Shown: one piece after another, positions 52,582-62,138 of the stretch
Layout of the letters: every line of letters begins with the position of its first letter
How positions within the stretch are numbered: position 1 is the stretch's first letter
Origin: DATAFF01 sp044870245
GTDB lineage: Bacteria > Pseudomonadota > Alphaproteobacteria > Rhizobiales > Aestuariivirgaceae
Assembly: GCA_044870245.1 (NCBI GenBank)
Contig: JBIOYR010000013.1
Span: 1-64,000 of the forward strand
Length of the DNA: 64,000 nt
Direction of reading: 5' to 3'
Position numbers and translations under genes: made by a program
Notes under the pieces: generated by a model
What the model saw: the letters and a program-made list of their open reading frames with translations, nothing else
What the model was told of the DNA's origin: nothing
The model's database searches: none

Positions 52582-53040
52582 ATGCGGATCGCCGAGGTAA
52601 TGAGCAGGGGCCTCGAAATCGTCTCACCGGATGCGACGGTTAGGGAGGCCGCCACGCGCATGGCAGAGGCGGATGTCGGCGCCATCCTCGTCGGGGAGGG
52701 GAGCGAGCTCCAGGGCATCCTGACGGACCGCGACATCATCATTCGGGTGGTGGTGGAGGGGAAAGATCCAAGCGTCGTGCAGATCAAGGACGTCATGTCG
52801 GCGACGCTGTTCGTCTGCTCGGAGGATGACTCGCTCGAATCCGTCGTCGCCGAAATGAAGCGGCGCCAGGTGCGTCGGCTGCCTGTTCTGGATGCTCGCG
52901 GCAAACCGGTCGGAATCATCACCTTGAGCGATCTGGCGCGCCATCTGGGCTTGCCTGACGTCGAGCGGCTCAGGCGAATCGTCGAGCCGCATCGGGATGC
53001 CGACAGCGTGCCCGATCCGGACAACCCGCAATCCGAATGA
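52582..53040 (+). CDS. CBS-pair protein
   Basis: A 152-residue protein composed of two CBS domains (about 1-60 and 68-130): VGAILVGEGSELQGILTDRDI and RRLPVLDARGKPVGIITLSDLA. Such pairs bind adenine nucleotides. Its stop overlaps the start of an SLC13-type carrier gene (ATGA), so it may regulate that carrier. The start is set at the ATG next to GGAG; an upstream in-frame extension has no domain content. Confidence 0.82.
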   Translation: MRIAEVMSRGLEIVSPDATVREAATRMAEADVGAILVGEGSELQGILTDRDIIIRVVVEGKDPSVVQIKDVMSATLFVCSEDDSLESVVAEMKRRQVRRLPVLDARGKPVGIITLSDLARHLGLPDVERLRRIVEPHRDADSVPDPDNPQSE

Positions 53041-54809
53041 CCGCGCAGCAGTCGATCGCATTCGCCATCATTGCCATGACCATGGCAATGTTCGTGTGGG
53101 GCCGCGTGCGGTTCGATCTCGTCGCGCTGCTCGCGCTGCTGGCTTCGGTCGCGACCGGCATCGTGCCCCCGGAGCAGGCGTTTCAAGGCTTTTCGGATGA
53201 TGTGGTGGTGATCGTGGCAAGCGCCCTGGTCGTGAGCGCGGCTATCGCCCGTTCAGGCGTGGTCGAGACCCTGTTCCGACGAGTGACGCCCTATCTCAGG
53301 ACGATCCAGCTGCAGATCGTGACTCTCATCGGCGCGGTGACGCTGCTTTCCTCCCTGGTCAAGAACATCGGAGCGCTCGCCATTTTCCTGCCAGCCGCCT
53401 TCCAGCTCGAGCGGAGAAGCGGCACACCGGTGTCGAAGCTGCTCATGCCAATGTCGTTCGGCTCGTTGCTCGGCGGGCTCATGACGCTGATCGGCACGTC
53501 ACCCAACATCATCGTCTCGAAGGTACGGGAGGAGATCGTCGGACAGCCTTTTGCTATGTTCGACTTCTTCCCGGTCGGAGCCGGCATCGCCCTGGCGGGG
53601 GTGCTGTTCCTGTCGTTCGGCTACCGGTTGCTGCAGCCCCGTCAAAGCGGGGCGGCGCTGATCGAAAGCGCCCTGAAGATCCGCTATACGGCCGAAGCGC
53701 AATTCCGCCCCGACTCACCCTTCATCGGTCGAACCGTGGCGGATCTCGAAGGTGAGGCAGAGGGCGAGGTCAAGGTTTCGACGATTATCCGGGAGCGCTT
53801 CAGAAGATATACGCCAAGCCCGGACTGGACGTTGCTCGAGGGCGATGTTCTCCTTCTCCAGGGCGAGGCGCAAGCGCTTGACGGGCTTGTCACCCGGACC
53901 GGTCTGACGCTTCATCGCCCGCGCGAGGCGCGCGGAGAGAGTCACGAATATGAGCTCGTCGAGGCGGTGGTGACCGACGGATCACCGATCATCGACACCT
54001 CCGCTGCGCAACTTACCGGAACCGGCCACTTCGATCTCGAGCTGGTCGCACTCAGTCGCGGCGGCCAGCAGATCACCCATCGCCTGGACACGGTCAGATT
54101 TCGCAGCGGCGATCTTGTCGTGCTGCGGGGTCCGCTCGAGCAACTGCCGGAAGCGTTGGTCGAGCTCGGGTTTCTGCCGCTGGTCGCAAGGGAGATCCAG
54201 CTTGGCCATGGCCCACGTCGGTTTGCACCCTTGGTCGTGCTGCTCGTCGCCATGCTTCTCATTGCGTCTCACGTGGTACCGGTGGCGATCGGGTTCTTTT
54301 CTGCTGCGGTGCTGATGATCCTCATCGACTCGCTGACATTGAAGCAGGCCTACAAGGCGATCGATGCGCCTATTCTGGTTTTGCTGGGCGCGCTCATTCC
54401 GGTCAGCGACGCCATACGCACGACCGGCGGCACCGAGCTCATTGCCGATTGGCTGTCGCGGATGGCCGTCGCCATGCCGCCCTTCGGTTCACTCCTGCTG
54501 GTCATGGTGGCGGCGATGGCGGTGACGCCGTTCCTCAACAACGCCGCGACGGTCCTGATGATGGCGCCGATCGCGGCAGGGTTCGCGACCAGGCTGGGCC
54601 TCAGCCCCGATCCATTCTTGATGGCGGTGGCAATCGGTGCTGCGTGCGACTTCCTCACCCCGTTCGGGCATCAGTGCAACACGCTGGTGATGGGGCCCGG
54701 CGGCTACCGTTTTGGAGATTATTGGAAATTGGGGCTGCCGCTCTCGATCATCGTGGTCGCGGTCGGCGTTCCGCTTGTCACAATGATCTGGCCGTTCACG
54801 AACCGCTAG
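53037..54809 (+). CDS. SLC13/DASS-type anion carrier with central RCK-C (TrkA-C) domains
   Basis: A 590-residue permease. N-terminal spans include the family signature SPNIIVSKV in GTSPNIIV near 155. A soluble insert (about 210-390) holds two TrkA-C/RCK-C-like domains (LEGDVLLLQGEA, FRSGDLVVLRGPLEQL). C-terminal spans contain the second signature (FLNNAATVLMMAP). Carriers of this layout move sulfate, dicarboxylates or related anions with sodium. Overlap with a CBS gene suggests nucleotide-controlled transport. Confidence 0.82.
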   Translation: MTAQQSIAFAIIAMTMAMFVWGRVRFDLVALLALLASVATGIVPPEQAFQGFSDDVVVIVASALVVSAAIARSGVVETLFRRVTPYLRTIQLQIVTLIGAVTLLSSLVKNIGALAIFLPAAFQLERRSGTPVSKLLMPMSFGSLLGGLMTLIGTSPNIIVSKVREEIVGQPFAMFDFFPVGAGIALAGVLFLSFGYRLLQPRQSGAALIESALKIRYTAEAQFRPDSPFIGRTVADLEGEAEGEVKVSTIIRERFRRYTPSPDWTLLEGDVLLLQGEAQALDGLVTRTGLTLHRPREARGESHEYELVEAVVTDGSPIIDTSAAQLTGTGHFDLELVALSRGGQQITHRLDTVRFRSGDLVVLRGPLEQLPEALVELGFLPLVAREIQLGHGPRRFAPLVVLLVAMLLIASHVVPVAIGFFSAAVLMILIDSLTLKQAYKAIDAPILVLLGALIPVSDAIRTTGGTELIADWLSRMAVAMPPFGSLLLVMVAAMAVTPFLNNAATVLMMAPIAAGFATRLGLSPDPFLMAVAIGAACDFLTPFGHQCNTLVMGPGGYRFGDYWKLGLPLSIIVVAVGVPLVTMIWPFTNR

Positions 54810-54917
54810 ATCTCGGGCAAGGCGTTGCACGTCGTCCATCGTGGCTTTGAATGAACGGAAGGCGTATTCTCATGCATCGCCCGGGTGGGGTTGGGGGCGG
54901 CGCAAGAAGCGAATTGC

Positions 54918-55637
54918 ATGAGCTTGGAAGGTGAAGCGGTGGATGGCGGCAGGGTACCCGGCCCTCAACCGCCGTTGTTTCCCGAGACACGATCCGAGCT
55001 CATTGCCGTCATGGCGCATTATCACCGGGCCGAGATTGCGCGGATGGCCGGGTGGCGTGATCGGATCGATCGCACGACAAACTGGGCCATCACCGCGGTG
55101 GCGGCGATGCTGTCCCTGTCGCTTTCGACCCCGACCTCCCATCACGGCGTTCTGCTCTTCTCGATGCTGGTCGTTCTGCTGCTTCTCGTGATAGAGGCGC
55201 GTCGCTACCGGTTCTTCGACGTATACCGCAGCCGGGTGCGTCTGATGGAGCGCAGCTACTACGCCCAAATCCTCGCACCGACCGAAGGGATCGATGCCGA
55301 TTGGGCGCGAAGGCTTGGCCAGGATCTCAGAGCGCCGCTGTTCCTGATCAGCCTGCGAACGGCAATGTCGCGTCGGCTGCGCCGTAACTATTGCTGGATA
55401 TTCTTGATTCTGCTGCTGGCGTGGGTGGTCAAGATCTCGTCTCAACTGCCGCAGACGGCAGAAGCCGGCGTCGGCCTGCACACGATCGAGGGGACCGTCG
55501 CCAATGCCGCTCTCGGCCCGGCACCCGGCTGGCTGATCATCGCGATCGTTGCATGCTTCTATGCGTGGCTGCTCTATGCGACCCTGCGTAGACATCAAAG
55601 AGCGGGCGAACTCATGCATGGCGAGGTGCATTTCTAG
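54918..55637 (+). CDS. DUF2270 integral membrane protein
   Basis: A 239-residue protein with the DUF2270 pattern: LIAVMAHYHRAEIARMAGWRDRID, two close spans (about 70-105), YRSRVRLMERSYYAQIL, and two more spans toward the C-terminus (about 160-225). Function unknown. The ATG at 54918 (MSLEGE) is preferred; a GTG 33 bp upstream is possible. It is followed by a 700-bp stretch without a conventional gene. Confidence 0.78.
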   Translation: MSLEGEAVDGGRVPGPQPPLFPETRSELIAVMAHYHRAEIARMAGWRDRIDRTTNWAITAVAAMLSLSLSTPTSHHGVLLFSMLVVLLLLVIEARRYRFFDVYRSRVRLMERSYYAQILAPTEGIDADWARRLGQDLRAPLFLISLRTAMSRRLRRNYCWIFLILLLAWVVKISSQLPQTAEAGVGLHTIEGTVANAALGPAPGWLIIAIVACFYAWLLYATLRRHQRAGELMHGEVHF

Positions 55638-55830
55638 GCGGGAAGCGCTCCTGCACCTGGCAAATGAGGGCGGCGAGCCGACGGGTTAACGGTCGCCGCC
55701 CCTGCCGGCGCCTTTGCGGGAGGGCAATGCCTCACGCCGGCAGGGGGGCGAACCAGGGGATGACCGGAAGTGTTCCGCAAATGGGGGGCGGCGCCGCGCC
55801 AGTGGCTGGGCGACAGGACGCTCACCAGGG

Positions 55831-55977
55831 TCAGGGATGGTGTTGGAACGCCGTCAAGGCAAGGCCGATCAGCAGGAGAATCGAGGCCATGCCGGCGGCA
55901 ATGACGAGCACTTCAAAGAGACCAGGCTTCTGCGGCACGTCGGCCCTCGGCTCGTTGGACGTGCGCTCATACAGCAT
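55831..55977 (-). CDS. Tiny single-span membrane ORF (48 aa)
   Basis: A 48-residue minus-strand frame with a charged N-terminus (YERTSNEPRADV) and a single span (FEVLVIAAGMASILLLIGLAL), ending in QHHP. No strong ribosome site is seen. Similar in scale to subunits such as CydX or KdpF, but there is no matching operon. A second tiny ORF lies just upstream, and a TGGTATACCA palindrome precedes it by about 32 bp. Could be non-coding. Confidence 0.4.
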   Translation of the reverse strand: MLYERTSNEPRADVPQKPGLFEVLVIAAGMASILLLIGLALTAFQHHP

Positions 55978-56008
55978 CGACCGGCATGCGGTGGCTTATT
56001 TCGCATGG

Positions 56009-56018
56009 TGGTATACCA
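56009..56018. promoter_or_regulatory. TGGTATACCA palindrome, second copy
   Basis: Same 10-bp palindrome as the core of the operator in front of the GntR gene at 39776-39787. It lies between the two tiny minus-strand ORFs. Could be a regulon site or chance. Confidence 0.35.
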
Positions 56019-56023
56019 GGAGG

Positions 56024-56122
56024 TCAGAACAGGCTTAGGAGCCAGATGGCCAGCGCCGCATACAGCACCACGAGCATGCACAGCAGTGCCCGATTGAGAG
56101 TACGAAGTTGACCGAGGGTCAT
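56024..56122 (-). CDS. Tiny single-span membrane ORF (32 aa)
   Basis: A 32-residue frame almost entirely one transmembrane helix (ALLCMLVVLYAALAIWLLSLF) after a short basic lead (QLRTLNR). It is 46 bp upstream of the 48-residue ORF on the same strand. No ribosome site at standard distance is obvious. The hydrophobic pattern in an otherwise non-coding region is the main evidence. Confidence 0.35.
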   Translation of the reverse strand: MTLGQLRTLNRALLCMLVVLYAALAIWLLSLF

Positions 56123-56368
56123 GAGCGGAGGTTGGCGCTCCCCGCAATGCGCAGCATTGATTCAGGTCAAACAACGGGTCGCTGCGGCAACCAATCTCGA
56201 AGGGCTCGGATGCTGGTTTCTCCCTCCGGCAGCTCGGCATCAACTATGGAATAGATTCGTTCTCATCGGGGTATTCCAATAGAATGATGCCATCGTCGGC
56301 AACATTCATGGGCACCGACGGCAGAGAGACATGAGTTGCGCTCCCGCTCGATGGCTGAGGAGGCAGTC

Positions 56369-56587
56369 ATGCAGGACAAACCAAGCAAGCCGTACAATTG
56401 CGATCATCTCCGCATGCTGACCGGCATTCTCAACGAGACCCTTGCGGCTGTCACCAAGACGAATGGTGCACAGGTCAGGGACGTCCAGGAACGCCTCGGC
56501 AAGGTGATCATGGACAGCTTCATCGCCGGCGAAACCGATCCGGAGAGGCTGAAGGCGATTGCCCTGCAGAGCATCCAGGTTCAATGA
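56369..56587 (+). CDS. Small soluble protein, function unknown
   Basis: A 72-residue helical protein that I do not recognise. It starts with MQDKPSKPYNCDHLRML and contains LAAVTKTNGAQVRDVQERLGK, with polar helices throughout. GAGGAGG lies 7-8 nt before the ATG. It stands alone between the tiny membrane ORFs and a non-coding stretch. Confidence 0.5.
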   Translation: MQDKPSKPYNCDHLRMLTGILNETLAAVTKTNGAQVRDVQERLGKVIMDSFIAGETDPERLKAIALQSIQVQ

Positions 56588-56991
56588 ACCCTGGTTCCAG
56601 CGAGAAGCGGAAAAAGCGGCCCCAGCTGGTGACCGCCCTTCCTAAATGCCGGCGATACGCTGCCGACGGACTTGCCCACCAATGGACTGGGCAGCGCATG
56701 GTTCCGAGGCAACCAAGGTCATTCGTTCAGCATCCGCCGGCGGGCCCTCAGGATAATCGGATTGGGGACCGGGCTGCGGCCGCAGCGGGGGCAGGTTGGC
56801 CCGGTGTGAAGCGTCTCACAAACGGGACACGCATGCGGGCTTGGTGAAGAATTCGGCGGGCGCGGGGTATCGATTTCTCTATCCATGCTGCACTGAACCG
56901 ATCGATCGGGTGCGTGGTTCCGAGAGCCGGTGCCCCTTCCAGGGACCTTCTCCCCGTAAGGACGGGGAGAAGGGAGCAGGAGGAGGGGCGC
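56588..56991. other. Non-coding stretch before leuA 3' end
   Basis: About 400 bp without a supported gene. Short open frames here lack ribosome sites and conserved content. The only structure I see is the hairpin at 56946-56973. Confidence 0.5.
56946..56973 (-). terminator. Strong hairpin downstream of leuA
   Basis: CCTTCTCCCCG and CGGGGAGAAGG form a perfect 11-bp stem around TAAGGA. It lies 19 bp after the leuA stop (minus strand), so it may end that transcript, though there is no T-run. Palindromes of this CCTTCTCCCC...GGGGAGAAGG type are scattered in many rhizobial genomes, so it may also be a dispersed repeat. Confidence 0.65.
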
Positions 56992-58605
<1,614 letters not shown>

Positions 58606-58649
58606 GACTTCCCTCGAATTGAGATCCTGGCTCGGTGTCTTCAGTCCTT

Positions 58650-58702
58650 GCCCCTGAAAGCCCGTCCACGTTGTCCGCGGACCAAGGGAGGCCCTCAGGG
58701 GC
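58650..58702 (-). promoter_or_regulatory. Attenuator-like inverted repeat at the leader peptide stop
   Basis: GCCCCTGA (58650-58657) and TCAGGGGC (58695-58702) can pair around a GC-rich loop that also holds GTCCGCGGAC. The distal arm covers the stop codon of the leader peptide. A stem that forms or melts with ribosome position is the usual attenuation design. No T-run follows, so it may act through Rho or by hiding the ribosome site. Confidence 0.5.
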
Positions 58703-58787
58703 TTCTAAGCAGAAGGAGCCGGGCGCGCGACGACGCACCGGAAAAACCGGTCTGATCAGGCGTCGGGAGGGTGCGCGGGACGTTCAT
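58695..58787 (-). CDS. leuL: leuA leader peptide with consecutive leucine codons
   Basis: A 30-residue frame upstream of leuA, ending in RLLLLRSP. The four leucine codons (CTC CTT CTG CTT) directly precede an inverted repeat that overlaps the stop. Runs of regulatory codons in a short leader are the hallmark of transcription attenuation. Starvation for leucine would stall ribosomes there and alter folding, raising leuA expression. Confidence 0.75.
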   Translation of the reverse strand: MNVPRTLPTPDQTGFSGASSRARLLLLRSP

Positions 58788-58932
58788 GACGAAAAGATGA
58801 TGCTCGGACAGTGTTACCGAATGGTTGCAGTCCAAATAGCGCCGCAATCGGGCCTCGTCAAGCTTGCATGCTTGCATGCGCTGCGCGGCCGCTCTAAGCA
58901 TGCCCTTCCAACTCGCGAGGGGAGTGACGCGA

Positions 58933-59193
58933 ATGACCCTGAGGCTTGTCCCCGCCTTGGCAGTGCTGCTCGGCGCGCTGCTCTTCATGGCCGGTCCGCT
59001 CGCGGCGGCCGGCGAATGCGATGCCGATCTCAAGGTGATCGACGATGCGCTGGCCAAGAAGGAGCTGGCCGATGACGAGCGCGCCCAGCTCGAGGACATG
59101 CGCTCGCAGGCCCAGGCGCTGTGCGACGGCGGCAACACCGACGAGGGGCTGGAGCTCCTGTCGGAGGCTAAGGGGATATTGGGGATAGAGTGA
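58933..59193 (+). CDS. Small exported helical protein, function unknown
   Basis: An 86-residue protein with a signal peptide (about 1-25, ending GPLAAAG) and a helical mature part with two cysteines (CDADLK, ALCDGG). The pattern VIDDALAKKELADDERAQLEDMRSQAQALCDGG suggests a helical hairpin closed by a disulfide. GGGGAG precedes the ATG. It converges on the SDR gene, with a heptamer palindrome between them. Confidence 0.65.
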   Translation: MTLRLVPALAVLLGALLFMAGPLAAAGECDADLKVIDDALAKKELADDERAQLEDMRSQAQALCDGGNTDEGLELLSEAKGILGIE

Positions 59194-59215
59194 GGTTGGC
59201 GAGAGCCGGTTATAC

Positions 59216-59289
59216 AGGCAGTAGGCATTAGGCAGTAGGCAGTGGCCGGTGCACTTCCCTACTGCCTACTGCCTATCTGACGACTGCCT
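59216..59289. repeat. TAGGCAG heptamer palindrome between convergent genes
   Basis: Left arm AGGCAGTAGGCATTAGGCAG and onward, a centre with GGCCGGTGCACTTCCC, right arm ACTGCCTACTGCC to GACTGCC. The right arm, read on the minus strand, encodes the final eight residues and the TAG stop of the SDR gene. The left arm starts 22 nt after the other gene's stop. Confidence 0.94.
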
Positions 59290-60126
59290 CTTCTTCGCCT
59301 TCAACGCCGACCAATCATCATCGCTCATCAGCTCGCCCACGAAGCTGAACTGGCCGGCGCCTTCGAGCCAGGCGCCGCCGTCGATGGTGATGCAGTCGCC
59401 ATTCACATAGGCGCTGCCATCGGCCATGAGATAGGCCGCGAGATCGGCGAGCTCCCGGTGGCGGCCGGCGCGCTTCAGCGGATTCCTGGTCTCGAAGGCC
59501 GTCGCAAGCTCGGGCTTGGGCACCAGCCGCTGCCATGCGCCTTCGGTCGGAAAGGGGCCCGGGGCCACGGCATTGAGACGGATGCCGCGGCCGCCCCATT
59601 CGACGGCGAGCGAGCGGGTCATGGCGAGGACGCCGGCCTTGGCCATGGCGGAGGGGACGACATAGGCGGAGCCCGTCCAGGCATAGGTCGTGACGATCGA
59701 CAGCACATTTGCCGGGCGCTTTGCGGCGAGCCAGCGCTTGCCGCAGGCAAGGGTCACATAGGCGGTGCCGTGGAGGACGATGTTGAGCACGGCATCGACG
59801 GCGCGCGGCGACAGGTCCTCGGTGCGGGCGATGAAGTTCCCCGCCGCATTGTTGACAAGGCCGTCGAGCGGACCGGCGTCCCAGATGGCGGCCAGCATGG
59901 CGTCGACCGCCGCCGGATCGCGAATGTCGCATTGATGGAAGGCGACAGTGCCGCCGGTCTCCTTCATCAACTGGGCGGCGGCATCGGCCAGCACCTGCTC
60001 TCGACGCCCGCAAATGACGAGCGCCGCGCCAAGCTCGAGATAGCGCCGGCCGATGGCGAGGCCGAGACCGGTGCCGCCGCCGGTTACCAGGATGCGTTTG
60101 TCGGCGAGCAGGTTGCTTTGGAACAT
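59266..60126 (-). CDS. SDR-family reductase similar to 2,4-dienoyl-CoA reductases
   Basis: A 286-residue short-chain dehydrogenase. It has the cofactor motif TGGGTGLG near 15 and NNAAGNFIA near 92. At the usual YxxxK position it reads SAMAK, so the Tyr is replaced by Ser while Lys remains, as in the enoyl/dienoyl-CoA reductase subgroup. GAGGTG precedes the ATG at 60126. Its last residues (KRQSSDRQ) and stop are supplied by a heptamer palindrome. It follows ABC-importer permease genes with an 11-bp gap, suggesting catabolism of an imported acid. Confidence 0.82.
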   Translation of the reverse strand: MFQSNLLADKRILVTGGGTGLGLAIGRRYLELGAALVICGRREQVLADAAAQLMKETGGTVAFHQCDIRDPAAVDAMLAAIWDAGPLDGLVNNAAGNFIARTEDLSPRAVDAVLNIVLHGTAYVTLACGKRWLAAKRPANVLSIVTTYAWTGSAYVVPSAMAKAGVLAMTRSLAVEWGGRGIRLNAVAPGPFPTEGAWQRLVPKPELATAFETRNPLKRAGRHRELADLAAYLMADGSAYVNGDCITIDGGAWLEGAGQFSFVGELMSDDDWSALKAKKRQSSDRQ

Positions 60127-60136
60127 GGTCCACACC

Positions 60137-61120
60137 TCACAGCGGCTTCTTGAGCCAGCCCGACAGCACGCCGACAATGCCGTGGCGGAACAGCAGCACG
60201 CAGGCGACGAACCACAGGCCCTCGATCACCGTCACCCAGGCGCCGAAGCCCGCCAGATAGTTGACGATGGCGAGCACGATCAGCGCCCCGACAAAGGGGC
60301 CGATGATGGTGCCGACGCCGCCGATCAGCGTCATCAGCACGACCTCGCCCGACATCGTCCAATGGACGTCGGTGAGCGAGGCGAGCTGGAAGACGATGGC
60401 CTTGGTGGCGCCGGCGAGCCCGGCGAGCGCCGCCGACAGCACGAAGACGACGAGCTTGTAGCGGTTGACCGAATAGCCGAGCGAGATGGCGCGGGTCTCG
60501 TTCTCGCGGATCGCCTTGAGGACATGGCCGAAGGGCGAATGGATGATCCGGTAGACGAGGAGGAAGCCGATGAGGAAGATCACCGCCACGACGTAATAGA
60601 GGGTGAGGTCGTTGGCGAGATCGACGAGGCCGAAAAGACGGCCGCGCGGCACCGCCTGGATGCCGTCCTCGCCGCCGGTGAAGGGGATCTGCAGCGCGAA
60701 GAAATAGACCATCTGGGCGAGCGCCAGGGTGATCATCGCGAAATAGATGCCTTGCCGCCTGATCGCCAGCGCCCCGAAGATCAGGCCGAGCGCTGCGGCA
60801 ACGATCGCGCCGAGCAGGATCGCCAGCTCCGGCGTCACGCCCCAGACCTTGGCGGCATGAGCGGCGGTGTAGCTCGCCATGCCGAAGAATGCAGCATGGC
60901 CGAAGGACAGGAGCCCGACATAGCCGAGCAGCAGGTTGAAGGCGCTGGCGAAGAGGGCAAAGCACAGGACCTTCATGGCGAAGATCGGATAGACAAGGAA
61001 GGGGGCGACGAGCAGCAGCGCGACGAGGCCGGCGATGAGGCCCTTCTGATGCGCCGGCATGCCTTCGTCGCTCACCGCGGCGGCGGGCGAAGCGCTGCGC
61101 TCCTGCGCGCTCGTTTGCAT
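60137..61120 (-). CDS. livM: Branched-chain amino-acid-type ABC permease (LivM)
   Basis: A 327-residue permease with the LivM pattern: LLLGYVGLLSFGHAAFFGMA, GIYFAMITLALAQMVYFFA and the EAA-like IRENETRAISLGYSVNRYKL loop that contacts the ATPase. About nine or ten spans. The ATG at 61120 is used; a TTG overlapping the livH stop is possible. Pairs with LivH. Substrate may be an amino acid, amide or aromatic acid. Confidence 0.88.
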   Translation of the reverse strand: MQTSAQERSASPAAAVSDEGMPAHQKGLIAGLVALLLVAPFLVYPIFAMKVLCFALFASAFNLLLGYVGLLSFGHAAFFGMASYTAAHAAKVWGVTPELAILLGAIVAAALGLIFGALAIRRQGIYFAMITLALAQMVYFFALQIPFTGGEDGIQAVPRGRLFGLVDLANDLTLYYVVAVIFLIGFLLVYRIIHSPFGHVLKAIRENETRAISLGYSVNRYKLVVFVLSAALAGLAGATKAIVFQLASLTDVHWTMSGEVVLMTLIGGVGTIIGPFVGALIVLAIVNYLAGFGAWVTVIEGLWFVACVLLFRHGIVGVLSGWLKKPL

Positions 61121-61125
61121 CGCGC

Positions 61126-62004
61126 TCAAGCCTTTCCGAACAGGCCCTGCGGGCGGATCAGCAGCACCACCGCCATGATCACGAAGATCACGGTCGAGGC
61201 GGCCTCGGGGTAGAACACCTTGGTCAGGCCCTCGACAAGGCCGAGGCCGAAGCCGGTGACGATCGAGCCGAGGATCGAGCCCATGCCGCCGATCACCACC
61301 ACCGCGAACACCACGATGATGAGATTGGCCCCCATCACCGGGTTGACGGAATAGATCGGCGCGGCCAGCACGCCGGCAAAGGCGGCAAGCGCGACGCCGA
61401 AGCCATAGGTCAGGGTGATGAGCCGCGGCACGTTGATGCCGAAGGCGCCGGTGAGCTCGGGATTCTCGGTGGCGGCGCGCAGATAGGAGCCGAGCTTGGT
61501 GTGATCGATGACGTACCAGGTGAGGAGGCACACGATGAGCGAGGCGACGATCACCCAGGCGCGGTAGAGCGGCAGATACATGAAGCCGATATTGTAGCCG
61601 CCGGCGAGTTCCCTGGGGATGACATAGGGAAGGCCGGAGACGCCGAAGCGGTTGCGGAACAGGCCCTCGATGACGAGGGCGAGGCCGAAGGTCAAGAGCA
61701 GGCCGTAGAGATGGTCGAGCTTGTAGAGCCGCGCGATCATGGTGCGCTCGATGACGATGCCGATGAGCCCGACCGCGACGGGCGCGATGATGAGCGCGTA
61801 CCAATAGCCAAGCCCCAGATAGTTGAGCAGCATCCAGGCGACGAAGGCACCCATCATGTAGAGCGCGCCATGGGCGAAGTTGATGATGTTGAGGAGGCCG
61901 AAGATCACCGCGAGCCCGAGGCTCAGCACCGCGTAGAAGGCGCCATTGATCAGTCCCAGCAGGAGCTGGCCGAAGAGGGCGTTGGTTGAGATACCGAGCA
62001 TCAT
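61126..62004 (-). CDS. livH: Branched-chain amino-acid-type ABC permease (LivH)
   Basis: A 292-residue permease with GLINGAFYAVLSLGLAVIFGLLNIINFAHGALYMMGAF at the N-terminus (shown only in part elsewhere), RAATENPELTGAFGINV as the coupling loop, and VVIGGMGSILGSIVTGFGLG. Spans number about eight. Separated from the substrate-binding gene by a heptamer palindrome. The start is one of two adjacent ATGs. Confidence 0.9.
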   Translation of the reverse strand: MMLGISTNALFGQLLLGLINGAFYAVLSLGLAVIFGLLNIINFAHGALYMMGAFVAWMLLNYLGLGYWYALIIAPVAVGLIGIVIERTMIARLYKLDHLYGLLLTFGLALVIEGLFRNRFGVSGLPYVIPRELAGGYNIGFMYLPLYRAWVIVASLIVCLLTWYVIDHTKLGSYLRAATENPELTGAFGINVPRLITLTYGFGVALAAFAGVLAAPIYSVNPVMGANLIIVVFAVVVIGGMGSILGSIVTGFGLGLVEGLTKVFYPEAASTVIFVIMAVVLLIRPQGLFGKA

Positions 62005-62022
62005 CCTGGAGATCGAGCGTAG

Positions 62023-62135
62023 AGGCAGTCGGCAGAGAGGCAGTAGGTCGTAGAAAGTGGGGCAGTAGGCATTAGGCAGTAGGCAGTAGGGGGAGCGCGA
62101 TAGTCACTGCCTACTGCCTATCTGACTATTGCCTT
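62023..62135. repeat. Extended TAGGCAG heptamer palindrome inside the ABC operon
   Basis: The longest copy. The left side has an extra diverged block (GGCAGTCGGCAGAGAGGCAG and onward) ahead of GGCAGTAGGCATTAGGCAG. The right arm is CACTGCCTACTGCC to CTATTGCC. It ends 4 bp from the binding-protein stop. The doubled left arm suggests nested or successive events. Confidence 0.92.
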
Positions 62136-62138
62136 CCT

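Noticed and set aside
55664..56038. A plus-strand 124-codon protein after DUF2270
   Set aside because: No ribosome site, irregular composition, and it overlaps the hydrophobic minus-strand ORF in a region of weak coding signal.
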